A program made the translations under genes and the position numbers. Below are positions 54,965-62,984 of a stretch of 64,000 nt of DNA, in pieces (positions within the stretch are counted from its first letter, which is position 1; each line of letters opens with the position of its first letter). Origin of the DNA: Streptomyces sp. SAI-135 (GTDB lineage: Bacteria > Actinomycetota > Actinomycetes > Streptomycetales > Streptomycetaceae); contig NZ_JARXYP010000002.1 in NCBI RefSeq assembly GCF_029893805.1, positions 7,998,001-8,062,000 on the forward strand, in the 5' to 3' direction. The notes below the pieces were generated by a model. That model saw nothing but the letters and a program-made list of their open reading frames with translations. It did not search any database and was not told the origin of the DNA.

Positions 54965-55887
54965 GCGCCGGCTGGGTCGCCGGGGCCACCCGGGCCAGGG
55001 CGATGGCAGCCGCGCGCGCCGGACCCCGGGCGGCACGGGAACTGGCGACGGCACCGAGCCTGTCCGAAGCCCTGCGCCACCTGGCGAACACCGTCTATCG
55101 TCGCGGGCTCGACGTCACGGCAGGCCCCGGCCAGGCCCAACGGGCCGTCTCGGACGCCCTGCTGTGGCAACTGCGGGTACTCGCCGGATGGCAGCCGGGT
55201 CCCGGTGCCGCTGCCGTACGCCTGCTGGCCTCCGGGTTCGAGATCGCCAACACCCGGGACCGGCTGCGCTCCCTGGCCGGCGCCCCGCAGCCCCCTCCCT
55301 ACCGGCTCGGAGCGCTGGCGACCGCCTGGCCACGGCTGTCCCGAGCCGCTTCCCCGGCCCAGGTGCGGGCCGTCCTGGCCGCCTCCGCGTGGGGCGACCC
55401 GGGATCCGGCACCCCCGGGGCCCTGCTCACCGGGATGAGGCTGTCGGCGGCCGCCCGCACCGCGGCACACGTACCCGTGGCCGCCCACTGGGCCGCCGGT
55501 GAGGCCGCGCTGGTGACGGCCCGCGAGGTCCATCTGACCGGGCACCGGCTGACCGGGACGGCCCGGCAGGACGCCGTACGCCTGCTCGGCACGGCCGCCG
55601 TCGGGGCGTCCGCCTTCAAGGAGTTCCGGGCCAGGCTGCCGGCGTCCGCCCGCTGGGCGCTGGAGGGCGTCGAGGAGCCGAAGGACCTGTGGCGTGCCGA
55701 GGCCCGCTGGTGGCCGTCGGTGGAGCGGGACGCGGCGTCGATGCTGGCAGGAGCGCGGTTCGACCTGTCGCCCGTCGTCGGCGCGGCCGCCGCCCTGGGC
55801 GCCGACGCCTGGCGCGTGCGCGCCGCACTGGAGTGTGCCGCGCAGGGCGGCCGTGCCCTGGAGGACTTCGATGAACTCATGGGCTGA
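54961..55887 (+). CDS. ntpC: V/A-type ATPase subunit C (AC39-like)
   Basis: A 308-residue helical protein in the place of the C subunit, which links the central stalk to the membrane rotor. Family features are weak but fit (SALLWQLRVLAGWQPGPGAAAVRLLASGFEIANTRDRLRSLAG; and EEPKDLWRAEARWWPSVERDA). Its ATG overlaps the stalk-gene stop (ATGA). It ends inside the subunit I gene by 17 bp. Confidence 0.75.
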   Translation: MSAGWVAGATRARAMAAARAGPRAARELATAPSLSEALRHLANTVYRRGLDVTAGPGQAQRAVSDALLWQLRVLAGWQPGPGAAAVRLLASGFEIANTRDRLRSLAGAPQPPPYRLGALATAWPRLSRAASPAQVRAVLAASAWGDPGSGTPGALLTGMRLSAAARTAAHVPVAAHWAAGEAALVTAREVHLTGHRLTGTARQDAVRLLGTAAVGASAFKEFRARLPASARWALEGVEEPKDLWRAEARWWPSVERDAASMLAGARFDLSPVVGAAAALGADAWRVRAALECAAQGGRALEDFDELMG

Positions 55888-57304
55888 CTCCCTGACCCCG
55901 GACCGTATGCGGCGGGTGGCCGTGGTCGCGCCTGCCGACGCCCTGCGCGACACCCTCGTACAGGTCGCCGACGCGGGCTGCGTCGAACTCGACCTGCCCG
56001 AGGGCCCCGCCGCCTCCGGCCCCGCGGCCCGGCACCTTCAGTCGCTGGGCACCACCCGCGAGCCCGCCGTGCTGTCCCCGGCGGAACCCGATCTGGACAC
56101 CCTGCGTCGCGAGGGACGCACCGGCCTTCTGGCGGGCGAGGCAGAGCTGGAGAGGTGCCGCGAGGCGGCGGTCCGCCGAGGGAGCGCCGCCGCACTCGCC
56201 GGATGGTGTCCTGCGGCGGAACTGCCCCGGCTCGCCGCGCGGCTGGCGGACGCCGGTGGCGCCGTGGTCCCGCTGCGCGCGCCCGGGGGCGTCGACCCTC
56301 CGACCCGGTTGTCCGACACCGGCACCGTGCGTCGCTCTCTGGTCCCCCTGGTACGCACCTACGGCACCGTGCCGTACGCCGACGTCGATCCCACCGTGCC
56401 CGCCGGTGTCGCCTACGTCGTCATGTTCGGGATGATGTTCGGCGACGCGGGCCACGGCCTCCTGCTCCTGCTCGCTGCGCTGCTGCTGCGCTCGGGCCGG
56501 CCGAGGCGCCTCGCGTTCCTGCGCCCCCTGTGGCCCTTCCTGGCCGGGGCGGGCGCGGCGAGCGTCCTCGCCGGAATCGCCTACGGGGAGTTCTTCGGCC
56601 CCACCGGCGTGCTGCCGGTGCTGTGGCTGGACCCGCTGGAGGCGCCCATGCGGCTGCTGGCGTGGGCGATAGGCCTCGGCGCGGTCCTGCTGGTCCTGGC
56701 CTACGGAACCGGCATCGTCAACCGATGGCGGGAGGGCGGCCCGGGGAAAGCCCTGTACGCGGCGTCCGGAGTCGCGGGAGCCACCGTCTTCCTCGGCTTC
56801 GCCGGGCTCGCGGCCGGAGTGGCCCTGCACCTGCCGCCGGTCGTGGTGAGCGGCTCGGTCCTCGCTCTCGCCGGCCTGGGCCTCGTCGCCACCGGACTGC
56901 TCGCGACGACCGGAGGAGGCGCCGCGGGCGCCCTGCAGACCGGCGTCCAGCTCTTCGACGTGGTGATCCGCATCGGCTCCAACACGGTCTCCTTCGCCCG
57001 GCTGGCCGCGTTCGGGCTCACTCACGCCGCCCTGGGCGGCATCGTCTGGCAGGGCACCACCGCCCTGACCGGCGCCGGGGCCGTGCCCCTGCTCGCCGGG
57101 CTCCTGCTCTTCCTCGCCGGCAACGCGCTGGCCTTCGCCCTCGAGGCACTGGTGGCCAGCGTGCAGGCGCTGAGGCTTGAGTTCTACGAACTGTTCTCCC
57201 GCGTCTTCGACGCGCAGGGGCGCCCCTTCCGCCCCTGGCACATACCCACCCTGACCTGCGACGGAAAGGTATCCGCAGCCCACGGCACGGAGGTGACATC
57301 ATGA
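55871..57304 (+). CDS. ntpI: V/A-type ATPase subunit I (a-subunit)
   Basis: A 477-residue membrane subunit, shorter than the usual 600-650 because the N-terminal cytoplasmic arm is reduced. Conserved parts are FGMMFGDAGHGLLLLLAALLL and NTVSFARLAAFGLTHAALGG, which holds the essential channel arginine, and the end LEALVASVQALRLEFYELFSRVF. It forms the ion half-channels against the K ring. GGAGGACTTCG precedes the ATG; the gene overlaps subunit C by 17 bp. Confidence 0.93.
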   Translation: MNSWADSLTPDRMRRVAVVAPADALRDTLVQVADAGCVELDLPEGPAASGPAARHLQSLGTTREPAVLSPAEPDLDTLRREGRTGLLAGEAELERCREAAVRRGSAAALAGWCPAAELPRLAARLADAGGAVVPLRAPGGVDPPTRLSDTGTVRRSLVPLVRTYGTVPYADVDPTVPAGVAYVVMFGMMFGDAGHGLLLLLAALLLRSGRPRRLAFLRPLWPFLAGAGAASVLAGIAYGEFFGPTGVLPVLWLDPLEAPMRLLAWAIGLGAVLLVLAYGTGIVNRWREGGPGKALYAASGVAGATVFLGFAGLAAGVALHLPPVVVSGSVLALAGLGLVATGLLATTGGGAAGALQTGVQLFDVVIRIGSNTVSFARLAAFGLTHAALGGIVWQGTTALTGAGAVPLLAGLLLFLAGNALAFALEALVASVQALRLEFYELFSRVFDAQGRPFRPWHIPTLTCDGKVSAAHGTEVTS

Positions 57305-57726
57305 TCGTCTGGTTGCTCGCACTACCGGTGCTGGTCGCGGCGTTCGCCGGGACCCGTCGGCTGCTGCGTCACCACGGTCCGGCCGTGCTGCGGTCGGTCC
57401 TGGCGGCGGACGCGGCACTGTTCACCGGAGCCCTCGTGCTCCTGCTGGTCGCCCTGAGCGGCGGCCCGGCCTCCGCGGACACCGCCACCACGGCGGCCGC
57501 GGAGAGTTCCGGCTCAGGGTCCGCGGCCCTGATCGGCGCCGCCATAGCGGTCGCCGGCGCTTCCATCGGCGCGGCGATCGCCGTCGCCTACACGGGCGCC
57601 GCGGCCCTCGCCGCGCTGAGCGAGCGGCCCGAGCTGTTCGGCCGGGCCATGGTCATCGTCGGCCTCGCGGAAGGCATCGCCATCTACGGACTGGTCGTCG
57701 CCATCATCCTGATCGGGAAGACCTAG
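57301..57726 (+). CDS. ntpK: V/A-type ATPase rotor proteolipid subunit K
   Basis: A 141-residue proteolipid with about four hydrophobic segments (1-17, 35-54, 74-104, 116-139). The carboxylate that carries the ion is Glu124 in VGLAEGIAIYGLVVAIILIG. Only the second hairpin has an ion carboxylate. The extra N-terminal segments with a SADTATTAAAESSGSGS loop are unusual for a bacterial K subunit. Overlaps subunit I by ATGA. Na+ or H+ use is not clear from this segment. Confidence 0.9.
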   Translation: MIVWLLALPVLVAAFAGTRRLLRHHGPAVLRSVLAADAALFTGALVLLLVALSGGPASADTATTAAAESSGSGSAALIGAAIAVAGASIGAAIAVAYTGAAALAALSERPELFGRAMVIVGLAEGIAIYGLVVAIILIGKT

Positions 57727-57728
57727 CC

Positions 57729-57950
57729 ATGGCGCACATCGCAGCGATCGGGGAACGGCAGCGGGTCATCGGGCTGGCGGCCGTCGGTGTCGCGGTCTTT
57801 CCCGCCCCGGACCCGGCAGCGGTGCGCGCCGCCTGGCACGCCCTCCCGGCGGGCGTCGGCCTGGTGATCCTCACACCCACGGCGGCCGACGCGCTCGGCC
57901 CGCAGACCGCCCCGGGGGACGATCGGCTGATCGCGGTGATGCCGTCATGA
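57729..57950 (+). CDS. V/A-type ATPase subunit F
   Basis: A 73-residue Rossmann-like subunit (MAHIAAIGERQRVIGLAAVGVAV, PAGVGLVILTPTAADAL, DRLIAVMPS), shorter than the usual ~100. It sits in the central stalk and regulates rotation. Two bases separate it from the K stop, and its own stop overlaps the following ATG (ATGA). Confidence 0.85.
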   Translation: MAHIAAIGERQRVIGLAAVGVAVFPAPDPAAVRAAWHALPAGVGLVILTPTAADALGPQTAPGDDRLIAVMPS

Positions 57951-58060
57951 GGGCCCGGCCGCCCGCCGGGTCCACGGCGCCCCTCGCCGTGTCCGCCGGG
58001 GAGGACCCCGGCCCGGTGACCGCCGCACCCGGTGATTCTCCGAAGGTGGTGCTGTCATGA
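57947..58060 (+). pseudogene. First truncated copy of the subunit E start (37 codons)
   Basis: A short frame MRARPPAGSTAPLAVSAGED...VTAAPGDSPKVVLS between subunit F and the second copy. It is similar to the next copy but lacks 19 internal codons. It begins inside the F stop (ATGA) and ends inside the next ATG (ATGA), and carries a GGTGG ribosome-binding site for the next frame. It may be a leftover or a small coupling peptide. Confidence 0.6.
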
Positions 58061-58227
58061 GAACCTCCCCACCCGCCGGGGCCACCGCGGCGCTCGCACC
58101 GGTGCGAGCCCGGCTCCTCCGGGACGCCAGGGCTGACGCGGGGGCCCTGCTGGTTGCTGCCGCCGGGGACGGCCTCGGTCCGGTGACCGCCGCGACCGGT
58201 GAGTCTTCGAAGGTGGTGCGGTCATGA
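58057..58227 (+). pseudogene. Second truncated copy of the subunit E start (56 codons)
   Basis: The frame begins MRTSPPAGATAALAPVRARL, almost identical in DNA to the first 38 codons of true subunit E, then switches to GLGPVTAATGESSKVVRS and stops. ATG-to-ATG distance to the full gene is 167 bp. Joined to both neighbours by ATGA overlaps. The nearly identical DNA shows a recent tandem duplication. Translation seems possible. Confidence 0.7.
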
Positions 58228-58751
58228 GAACCTCCCCACCCGCCGGGGCCATCGCGGCGCTCGCACCGGTGCGAGCGCGGCTCCTCCGGGACGCCAGGGC
58301 TGACGCGGAGGCCCTGCTGGTCGCTGCCGCCGGGGACGCCGAGGCCCTGTCCGGGGACGCCGAGGCACAGGCCGCGGAGATCCTCGCCGAGGCCCGTGCA
58401 CAGGGCGCCGCCGACGCCGAGGCCGCCCGCCGCGCGATCCGCGCCCGAGCGCGCAGGACCGCCCGCGCCCGGGAACTCGCGGCCCGTCGCGAGTGCTGGG
58501 AGGAACTGAGCCGACAGGTCGTGCGAGGCGTCGAGGAACTGCGCAACAGCCACGCTTACCCGGACCTGCGCCGACGACTGGCCCTCCGGGCCCGGCAACT
58601 GCTCGGCCCGGACGCCCGGATCCGCGAGGCACCCGGCGGAGGAGTCGTCGGCGCGGCCCGGGGCCGCCGGGTCGACCTCAGCCTCGCCGCCCTCGCCCGG
58701 CAGGCCCTCGACCGGCACGGCGCGGAACTGGAGGAACTGTGGACACCCTGA
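58224..58751 (+). CDS. ntpE: V/A-type ATPase peripheral-stalk subunit E
   Basis: A 175-residue E subunit. The N-terminal half is a coiled coil (RLLRDARADAEALLVAAAGDAEAL, AEILAEARAQGAADAEAARRAIRARARRTARARELAARREC). The C-terminal half is the globular part (VEELRNSHAYPDLRRRLALRARQLLGPDARIREAPGGGVVGAARGRRVDLSLAALARQ). It is the only full copy; two truncated copies of its 5' end lie directly upstream. It overlaps subunit A by 13 bp. Confidence 0.88.
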   Translation: MRTSPPAGAIAALAPVRARLLRDARADAEALLVAAAGDAEALSGDAEAQAAEILAEARAQGAADAEAARRAIRARARRTARARELAARRECWEELSRQVVRGVEELRNSHAYPDLRRRLALRARQLLGPDARIREAPGGGVVGAARGRRVDLSLAALARQALDRHGAELEELWTP

Positions 58752-60487
58752 CGCACGTCTCGTACGGCACCGGCCGCATCCTGCGGGTCACCGGGCCGCT
58801 CGTCGAGGCCGAAGGCGTGAGCGGCAGCGCCATGTACGACCTGGTCGCGCTCGGCGAGTCCGGGCTGCCCGGCGAGATCGTCGCCATCCGGGACGCCGTC
58901 GTCACCGTGCAGGCGTACGAGTACACCGGCGGCCTCGCGCCCGGCATGCCGGTGCGGGCGCTCGGCCACCCCCTGTCCGCGACCCTCGGCCCCGGACTGC
59001 TGGGCGGGATCTTCGACGGACTGCTGCGTCCGCTGCCCGCCGCCGGGGCGTGGCTGGAGCCGGGCGCCATCGACCGGGGGTCGGGGACGGAGCCGCCGAT
59101 GTGGACGTTCACGCCCCGGGTCGCGGAAGGCGACGAGGTCGCCCCGGGGGAGAGCCTCGGCGAGATCGAGGACGCGGGGCCGGTGCGCCTTCGGGTCCTG
59201 GTGCCTCCCGGCTGCGCGGGACGGGTGGAGAACATCGTCGGACCGGGCCGGCACTCCGAGGACACCGTCGTCGCGACCGTGGCGGGCACACCGATCGGCA
59301 TGACGAGCCGCTGGCCCGTCCGTGTCCCACGCCCGGTGCGTGAGCGCCGGGACACCGGCCTGCCGCTGCGCACCGGCCAGCGCGTCATCGACCTGCTCTT
59401 CCCCGTGGCGCTGGGCAGCACCGTCGCCGTCCCCGGCGGCTTCGGCACCGGCAAGACCGTCCTGCTCCAGCAGATCGCCAAGTGGTGCGACGCCGACGTC
59501 ATCGTCTACGTCGGCTGCGGGGAGCGGGGCAACGAGATGGCCGACGTCATCGACGAGTTCACCGCCCTCACCGACCCGCGCACCGGCGGGCGCCTCGCCG
59601 ACCGGACCGTGATCGTCGCCAACACCTCCAACATGCCGCTGATGGCCAGGGAGGCGAGCGTCCACTCCGGTGTCACCGTCGCCGAGTACTTCCGCGACAT
59701 GGGCCTGGACGTCGTCGTCATCGCCGACTCCACCTCGCGCTGGGCCGAGGCACTGCGCGAGTTCGCCTCCCGGACCGGCGCGCTGCCCGCCGAGGAGGGC
59801 TACCCCGCGGGCCTGGCCTCGGCGATCGCCGCGTTCTACGAGCGGGCGGGAGCGGTGACCACGCTCGGCGGCGGCACCGGTTCCGTCACCGTCGTCGGTG
59901 CGGTGTCCCCGCCCGGCGGCGACATGGCCGAACCGGTCACCGCCCACACCCAGCGCTTCGTCCGCTGCCTGTGGACTCTCGACCGCGACCTCGCCTACGC
60001 CCGCCACTACCCGGCCGTGTCCTGGGCCGAGTCCTTCTCCCGGGACGCCGACACGCTGGGCACCCACCACGCCGCCACCGACGACCCGGATTGGCCGGCC
60101 CGCCGGGACCGGGTGGCCGGTCTGCTCGCCGAGGCCGACCGGCTCGCCGACCTGGTCGACCTGCTCGGTATCGGAGCGCTGCCCGCACAGGAACGCGTCA
60201 GCGTTCTGGGCGGCCGCCTGGTGCGCGAGGGGGTGCTCCAGCAGAGCGCGCTGTCCGCACGGGACGCCTACAGCGGCGCGGAGAAGAGCGCGGCGCTGGC
60301 CGAAGCGGTCCTCGCCGTCGTCGACCGCTGCCGCGAACTCGTCGGCCGGGGCGTGCCGGCGGCGCGGATCGAGCAGGTCGACTTCGCGCCCGTGCTCCGC
60401 GCCCGTGAGGAAGCGGGCCCGGAGGACGCCGCGACCGTACGGAGCCTGTGCGAGACCATGGTGGCCCGGCTGGGGGAGCTGACATGA
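58739..60487 (+). CDS. ntpA: V/A-type ATPase catalytic subunit A
   Basis: A 582-residue catalytic subunit. It has the P-loop GGFGTGKTVLLQQIAKW, the catalytic glutamate region CGERGNEM, and the family-specific non-homologous insert around residues 110-200. Further landmarks are MPLMAREASVHSGVTVAEYFRDMG and DSTSRWAEALREFASRTG. The GTG start overlaps the end of subunit E by 13 bp. Coupled to B by ATGA. Confidence 0.95.
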   Translation: MDTLTHVSYGTGRILRVTGPLVEAEGVSGSAMYDLVALGESGLPGEIVAIRDAVVTVQAYEYTGGLAPGMPVRALGHPLSATLGPGLLGGIFDGLLRPLPAAGAWLEPGAIDRGSGTEPPMWTFTPRVAEGDEVAPGESLGEIEDAGPVRLRVLVPPGCAGRVENIVGPGRHSEDTVVATVAGTPIGMTSRWPVRVPRPVRERRDTGLPLRTGQRVIDLLFPVALGSTVAVPGGFGTGKTVLLQQIAKWCDADVIVYVGCGERGNEMADVIDEFTALTDPRTGGRLADRTVIVANTSNMPLMAREASVHSGVTVAEYFRDMGLDVVVIADSTSRWAEALREFASRTGALPAEEGYPAGLASAIAAFYERAGAVTTLGGGTGSVTVVGAVSPPGGDMAEPVTAHTQRFVRCLWTLDRDLAYARHYPAVSWAESFSRDADTLGTHHAATDDPDWPARRDRVAGLLAEADRLADLVDLLGIGALPAQERVSVLGGRLVREGVLQQSALSARDAYSGAEKSAALAEAVLAVVDRCRELVGRGVPAARIEQVDFAPVLRAREEAGPEDAATVRSLCETMVARLGELT

Positions 60488-61863
60488 GCACCCACGTGGA
60501 GTACACCTCGGTGCGGGAACTGAGCGGTCCGCTCGCGGTCGTCGACAAGGTCGAAGGCGTCGGCTGGGACGAGTTCGTGCTGCTCACCCCCGACTCCGGT
60601 GCACAGCGGCACGGACTCGTCCTGGAGGTCGACCGCGGTACCGCCGTCGTCCAGGTCCTGGAGGGCACCGCCGGCCTGGACCCGGAGCGGCTGAGCGCCG
60701 CCTTCACGGGATCGCCGTTGCGCGTCCCCGTCGGCCCCGGCTGGCTGGGCCGGGTCTGCAACGGCCGCGGCGAGCCGCTCGACGGGGGACCGCCCGTCTT
60801 CGGCTCCGCCGCCTCCGCGGTCGGCGGCCGTCCCGTCAACCCGGTGCGCCGCGATCCGCCCGCCGAACCGGTGCTCACCGGGATCAGCGCGGTCGACGCC
60901 CTGACCACGCTCGTCCGCGGCCAGAAGCTTCCGGTGTTCTCGGCGGCGGGTCTTCCGCACCTGGAGCTGGCCGCCCAGATCGCGGCCCAGGCGACGGTCG
61001 GCGGGGAGCCGTTCTGCGTCGTCTTCGCCGCCATGGGGGTGACCCACGCGGACGCCGGATTCGTACGGAACGCGCTGGAGGAGCGGTCCGCGGCGGGCGA
61101 GCTGGTGCTCCTGCTCAACACCGCCGACGACCCCGTCATCGAACGCATCCTCACCCCTCGTATCGCCCTCACCGTCGCCGAGCACCTCGCCTTCGCGGAG
61201 GGCCGCCACGTCCTGGTCGTGATGACGGACATGACGAGCTACGCCGAGGCGCTGCGCGAGGTGTCCGCGGCCCGCGGCGAGATTCCCGCCCGCCGGGCCT
61301 ACCCCGGCTACCTGTACAGCGATCTGGCTTCGCTGTACGAGCGCTGCGGGCGGCTGCGCGGCCTGCCGGGCTCCGTCACGGTGCTGCCGGTGCTCACCAT
61401 GCCCGCCGGCGACATCACCCACCCCGTGCCGGACCTGACCGGATACATCACCGAGGGCCAGATCGTGCTGTCCCGTCAGATGCACGCGCGAGGCGTCTAT
61501 CCGCCGGTGGACGCGCTGTCCTCGCTGTCCCGTCTGATGCGCAAGGGAGCGGGGTCCGGCCGCACGCGCCCCGACCATCTCGACGTGGCGGCACAGCTGC
61601 TGTCCGCACTCGCCCGGGCACGCCAGGTCAGGGAACTCGCCGACCTCGTCGGACAGGCGGCGCTCAGCCCGGCCGACCGGTGCTCCCTGGACTTCGAGGA
61701 CGCCTTCGCGCGGGGGCTCGTCGACCAGGGGCGGGACGAACTGCGCACCCTGGACCAGACGCTGGAGCGCGCGTGGCAGGTGCTGCTGACGCTGCCCCGC
61801 GGTCAACTGACCATGCTCCCAGCCGAGTTGCTCGACGCCCGCCAGGTGCCGGAGAGCGGGTGA
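60484..61863 (+). CDS. ntpB: V/A-type ATPase non-catalytic subunit B
   Basis: A 459-residue B subunit. As expected, it has no P-loop: the site reads GQKLPVFSAAGLPHLELAAQIA. Other landmarks are GVTHADAGFVRNALEE, VVMTDMTSYAEALREVSAARGEIPARRAYPGYLYSDLASLYERCGR and GDITHPVPDLTGYITEGQI. ATG overlaps the A stop. Four bases separate it from subunit D. Confidence 0.95.
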   Translation: MSTHVEYTSVRELSGPLAVVDKVEGVGWDEFVLLTPDSGAQRHGLVLEVDRGTAVVQVLEGTAGLDPERLSAAFTGSPLRVPVGPGWLGRVCNGRGEPLDGGPPVFGSAASAVGGRPVNPVRRDPPAEPVLTGISAVDALTTLVRGQKLPVFSAAGLPHLELAAQIAAQATVGGEPFCVVFAAMGVTHADAGFVRNALEERSAAGELVLLLNTADDPVIERILTPRIALTVAEHLAFAEGRHVLVVMTDMTSYAEALREVSAARGEIPARRAYPGYLYSDLASLYERCGRLRGLPGSVTVLPVLTMPAGDITHPVPDLTGYITEGQIVLSRQMHARGVYPPVDALSSLSRLMRKGAGSGRTRPDHLDVAAQLLSALARARQVRELADLVGQAALSPADRCSLDFEDAFARGLVDQGRDELRTLDQTLERAWQVLLTLPRGQLTMLPAELLDARQVPESG

Positions 61864-61867
61864 TCGC

Positions 61868-62488
61868 ATGGCCGAACTGCGCGTACCCCCCGGCAGGGCC
61901 GGTCGGCTCAAGCTGCGCCGCGGCCTGGAGGTGGCGCGCCGCGGGGCCGACCTGCTCGACCGGAAACTGCGCGTGCTGCACACCCGCCACGAGGAGTTGC
62001 TGCGCGCCGAGCACGTCGCGCGTAACACGTGGCACACGCGACTCGCGGAGGCGGAGTCCTGGCAGCGGCGCGGCCTGCTCCTCACGGGCGAGGAGTCTCT
62101 CGGCACGACGGCGCCGAGGTCTCCCGCGGAACTCGAGGTCACCTGGACGTCGACCATGGGGGTACGCCATCCCCGTACCGCCTCGTGCGCCGTGCCGGAG
62201 CCCGACCCGGACGAACCGGCGCCCGCGAACACCGCGCTGTTCCACGCGGAGGGCGCCTACGCGAGCGCGGTGCGCGCGGCCGCCGAGTACGCGGCCGCCG
62301 GTGCCGCGGCCCGTGCCGTGGGCGACGAACTGCTCAGCACCCGGCGGCGGGTGCGGGCGCTGCGGCGGCACTGGATTCCGCGGCTGGAGACGGCGCTCGC
62401 CCGTGTCGAGGCGGGCCTGGAACAGAACGAGCACGAGGACGCGGTCCGCAGGAAGTGGGTGGCGGACTTCTCGGCGCGGGACAGCTGA
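61868..62488 (+). CDS. ntpD: V/A-type ATPase central-stalk subunit D
   Basis: A 206-residue D subunit: long helices at both ends (PPGRAGRLKLRRGLEVARRGADLLDRKLRVL; LLSTRRRVRALRRHWIPRLETALARVEAGLEQNE) forming the rotating shaft. It ends the operon. With it all nine subunits of an A/V-ATPase are present. Confidence 0.93.
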   Translation: MAELRVPPGRAGRLKLRRGLEVARRGADLLDRKLRVLHTRHEELLRAEHVARNTWHTRLAEAESWQRRGLLLTGEESLGTTAPRSPAELEVTWTSTMGVRHPRTASCAVPEPDPDEPAPANTALFHAEGAYASAVRAAAEYAAAGAAARAVGDELLSTRRRVRALRRHWIPRLETALARVEAGLEQNEHEDAVRRKWVADFSARDS

Positions 62489-62660
62489 CGCCACTGCGGG
62501 GTGGTCGCTGTCCTCGGCCGGAGCAGCACAGGGCGGGAAGGGCTCATCCGCTTCTCGCGGATCCTGATTGCGCGGTGCGCACCCCGAAGGCGCTTCCCCG
62601 CGTCTCCCGGCGAGCCCTTCCCGCCACGTCCAGCACACCACTTCGGCCGCTCGTCCACCA

Positions 62661-62674
62661 GGGCCGACCGGTCC
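62661..62674. promoter_or_regulatory. DevR/OsdR-like box in the post-ATPase gap
   Basis: GGGCCG-AC-CGGTCC, one mismatch to the consensus. A possible weak second copy starts near 62685. It lies in the 496-bp gap after subunit D and no convincing gene starts nearby on the + strand, so it could be incidental. Confidence 0.4.
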
Positions 62675-62706
62675 CCATTTCGTGGGGCCGCGGGGCCACC
62701 TGGGCG

Positions 62707-62802
62707 TCAGTAGGGGAGGGGACGCCCCGAGGGCGTGCGCAGGTCCTGGGGCTCCGGTCGGCGCGGAGTGCGGGGAAGCCTGGTCTGCTGTATCCGCCTC
62801 AT
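62707..62802 (-). CDS. Candidate 31-residue basic peptide gene
   Basis: The frame reads MRRIQQTRLPRTPRRPEPQD then LRTPSGRPLPY and stop. AGGAGG lies nine bases before the ATG. A perfect tandem DevR-like box pair lies about 117-152 bp upstream on the same strand, otherwise with no target. No family is known; peptide and arginine content could also arise by chance in GC-rich DNA. Confidence 0.35.
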   Translation of the reverse strand: MRRIQQTRLPRTPRRPEPQDLRTPSGRPLPY

Positions 62803-62918
62803 GATCGCCGCCTCCTCGGACTCGGTGCGCGGTGCTCCGCTCGAATCCGGAGCAGCGTGCGCCAAGAAGTCTTCTCCGCGCCCGCTTCCCCCGCATGAGG
62901 CCGAAGACCCCGGATCAC

Positions 62919-62954
62919 GGGTCGGGCGGCCCTGCCGTGCGGGCCGACCGGCCC
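62919..62954. promoter_or_regulatory. Tandem DevR/OsdR-like boxes just downstream of the osdR-like gene
   Basis: GGGTCG-GG-CGGCCC (62919-62932) and GGGCCG-AC-CGGCCC (62941-62954, perfect), starts exactly 22 bp apart. They lie between the osdR-like stop (62985) and the 31-residue frame, facing no ordinary gene. The rest of the 496-bp gap shows nothing I can name. Confidence 0.62.
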
Positions 62955-62984
62955 TCTCCTGCCCGCGTTCGCAGGTGCGCCCTG

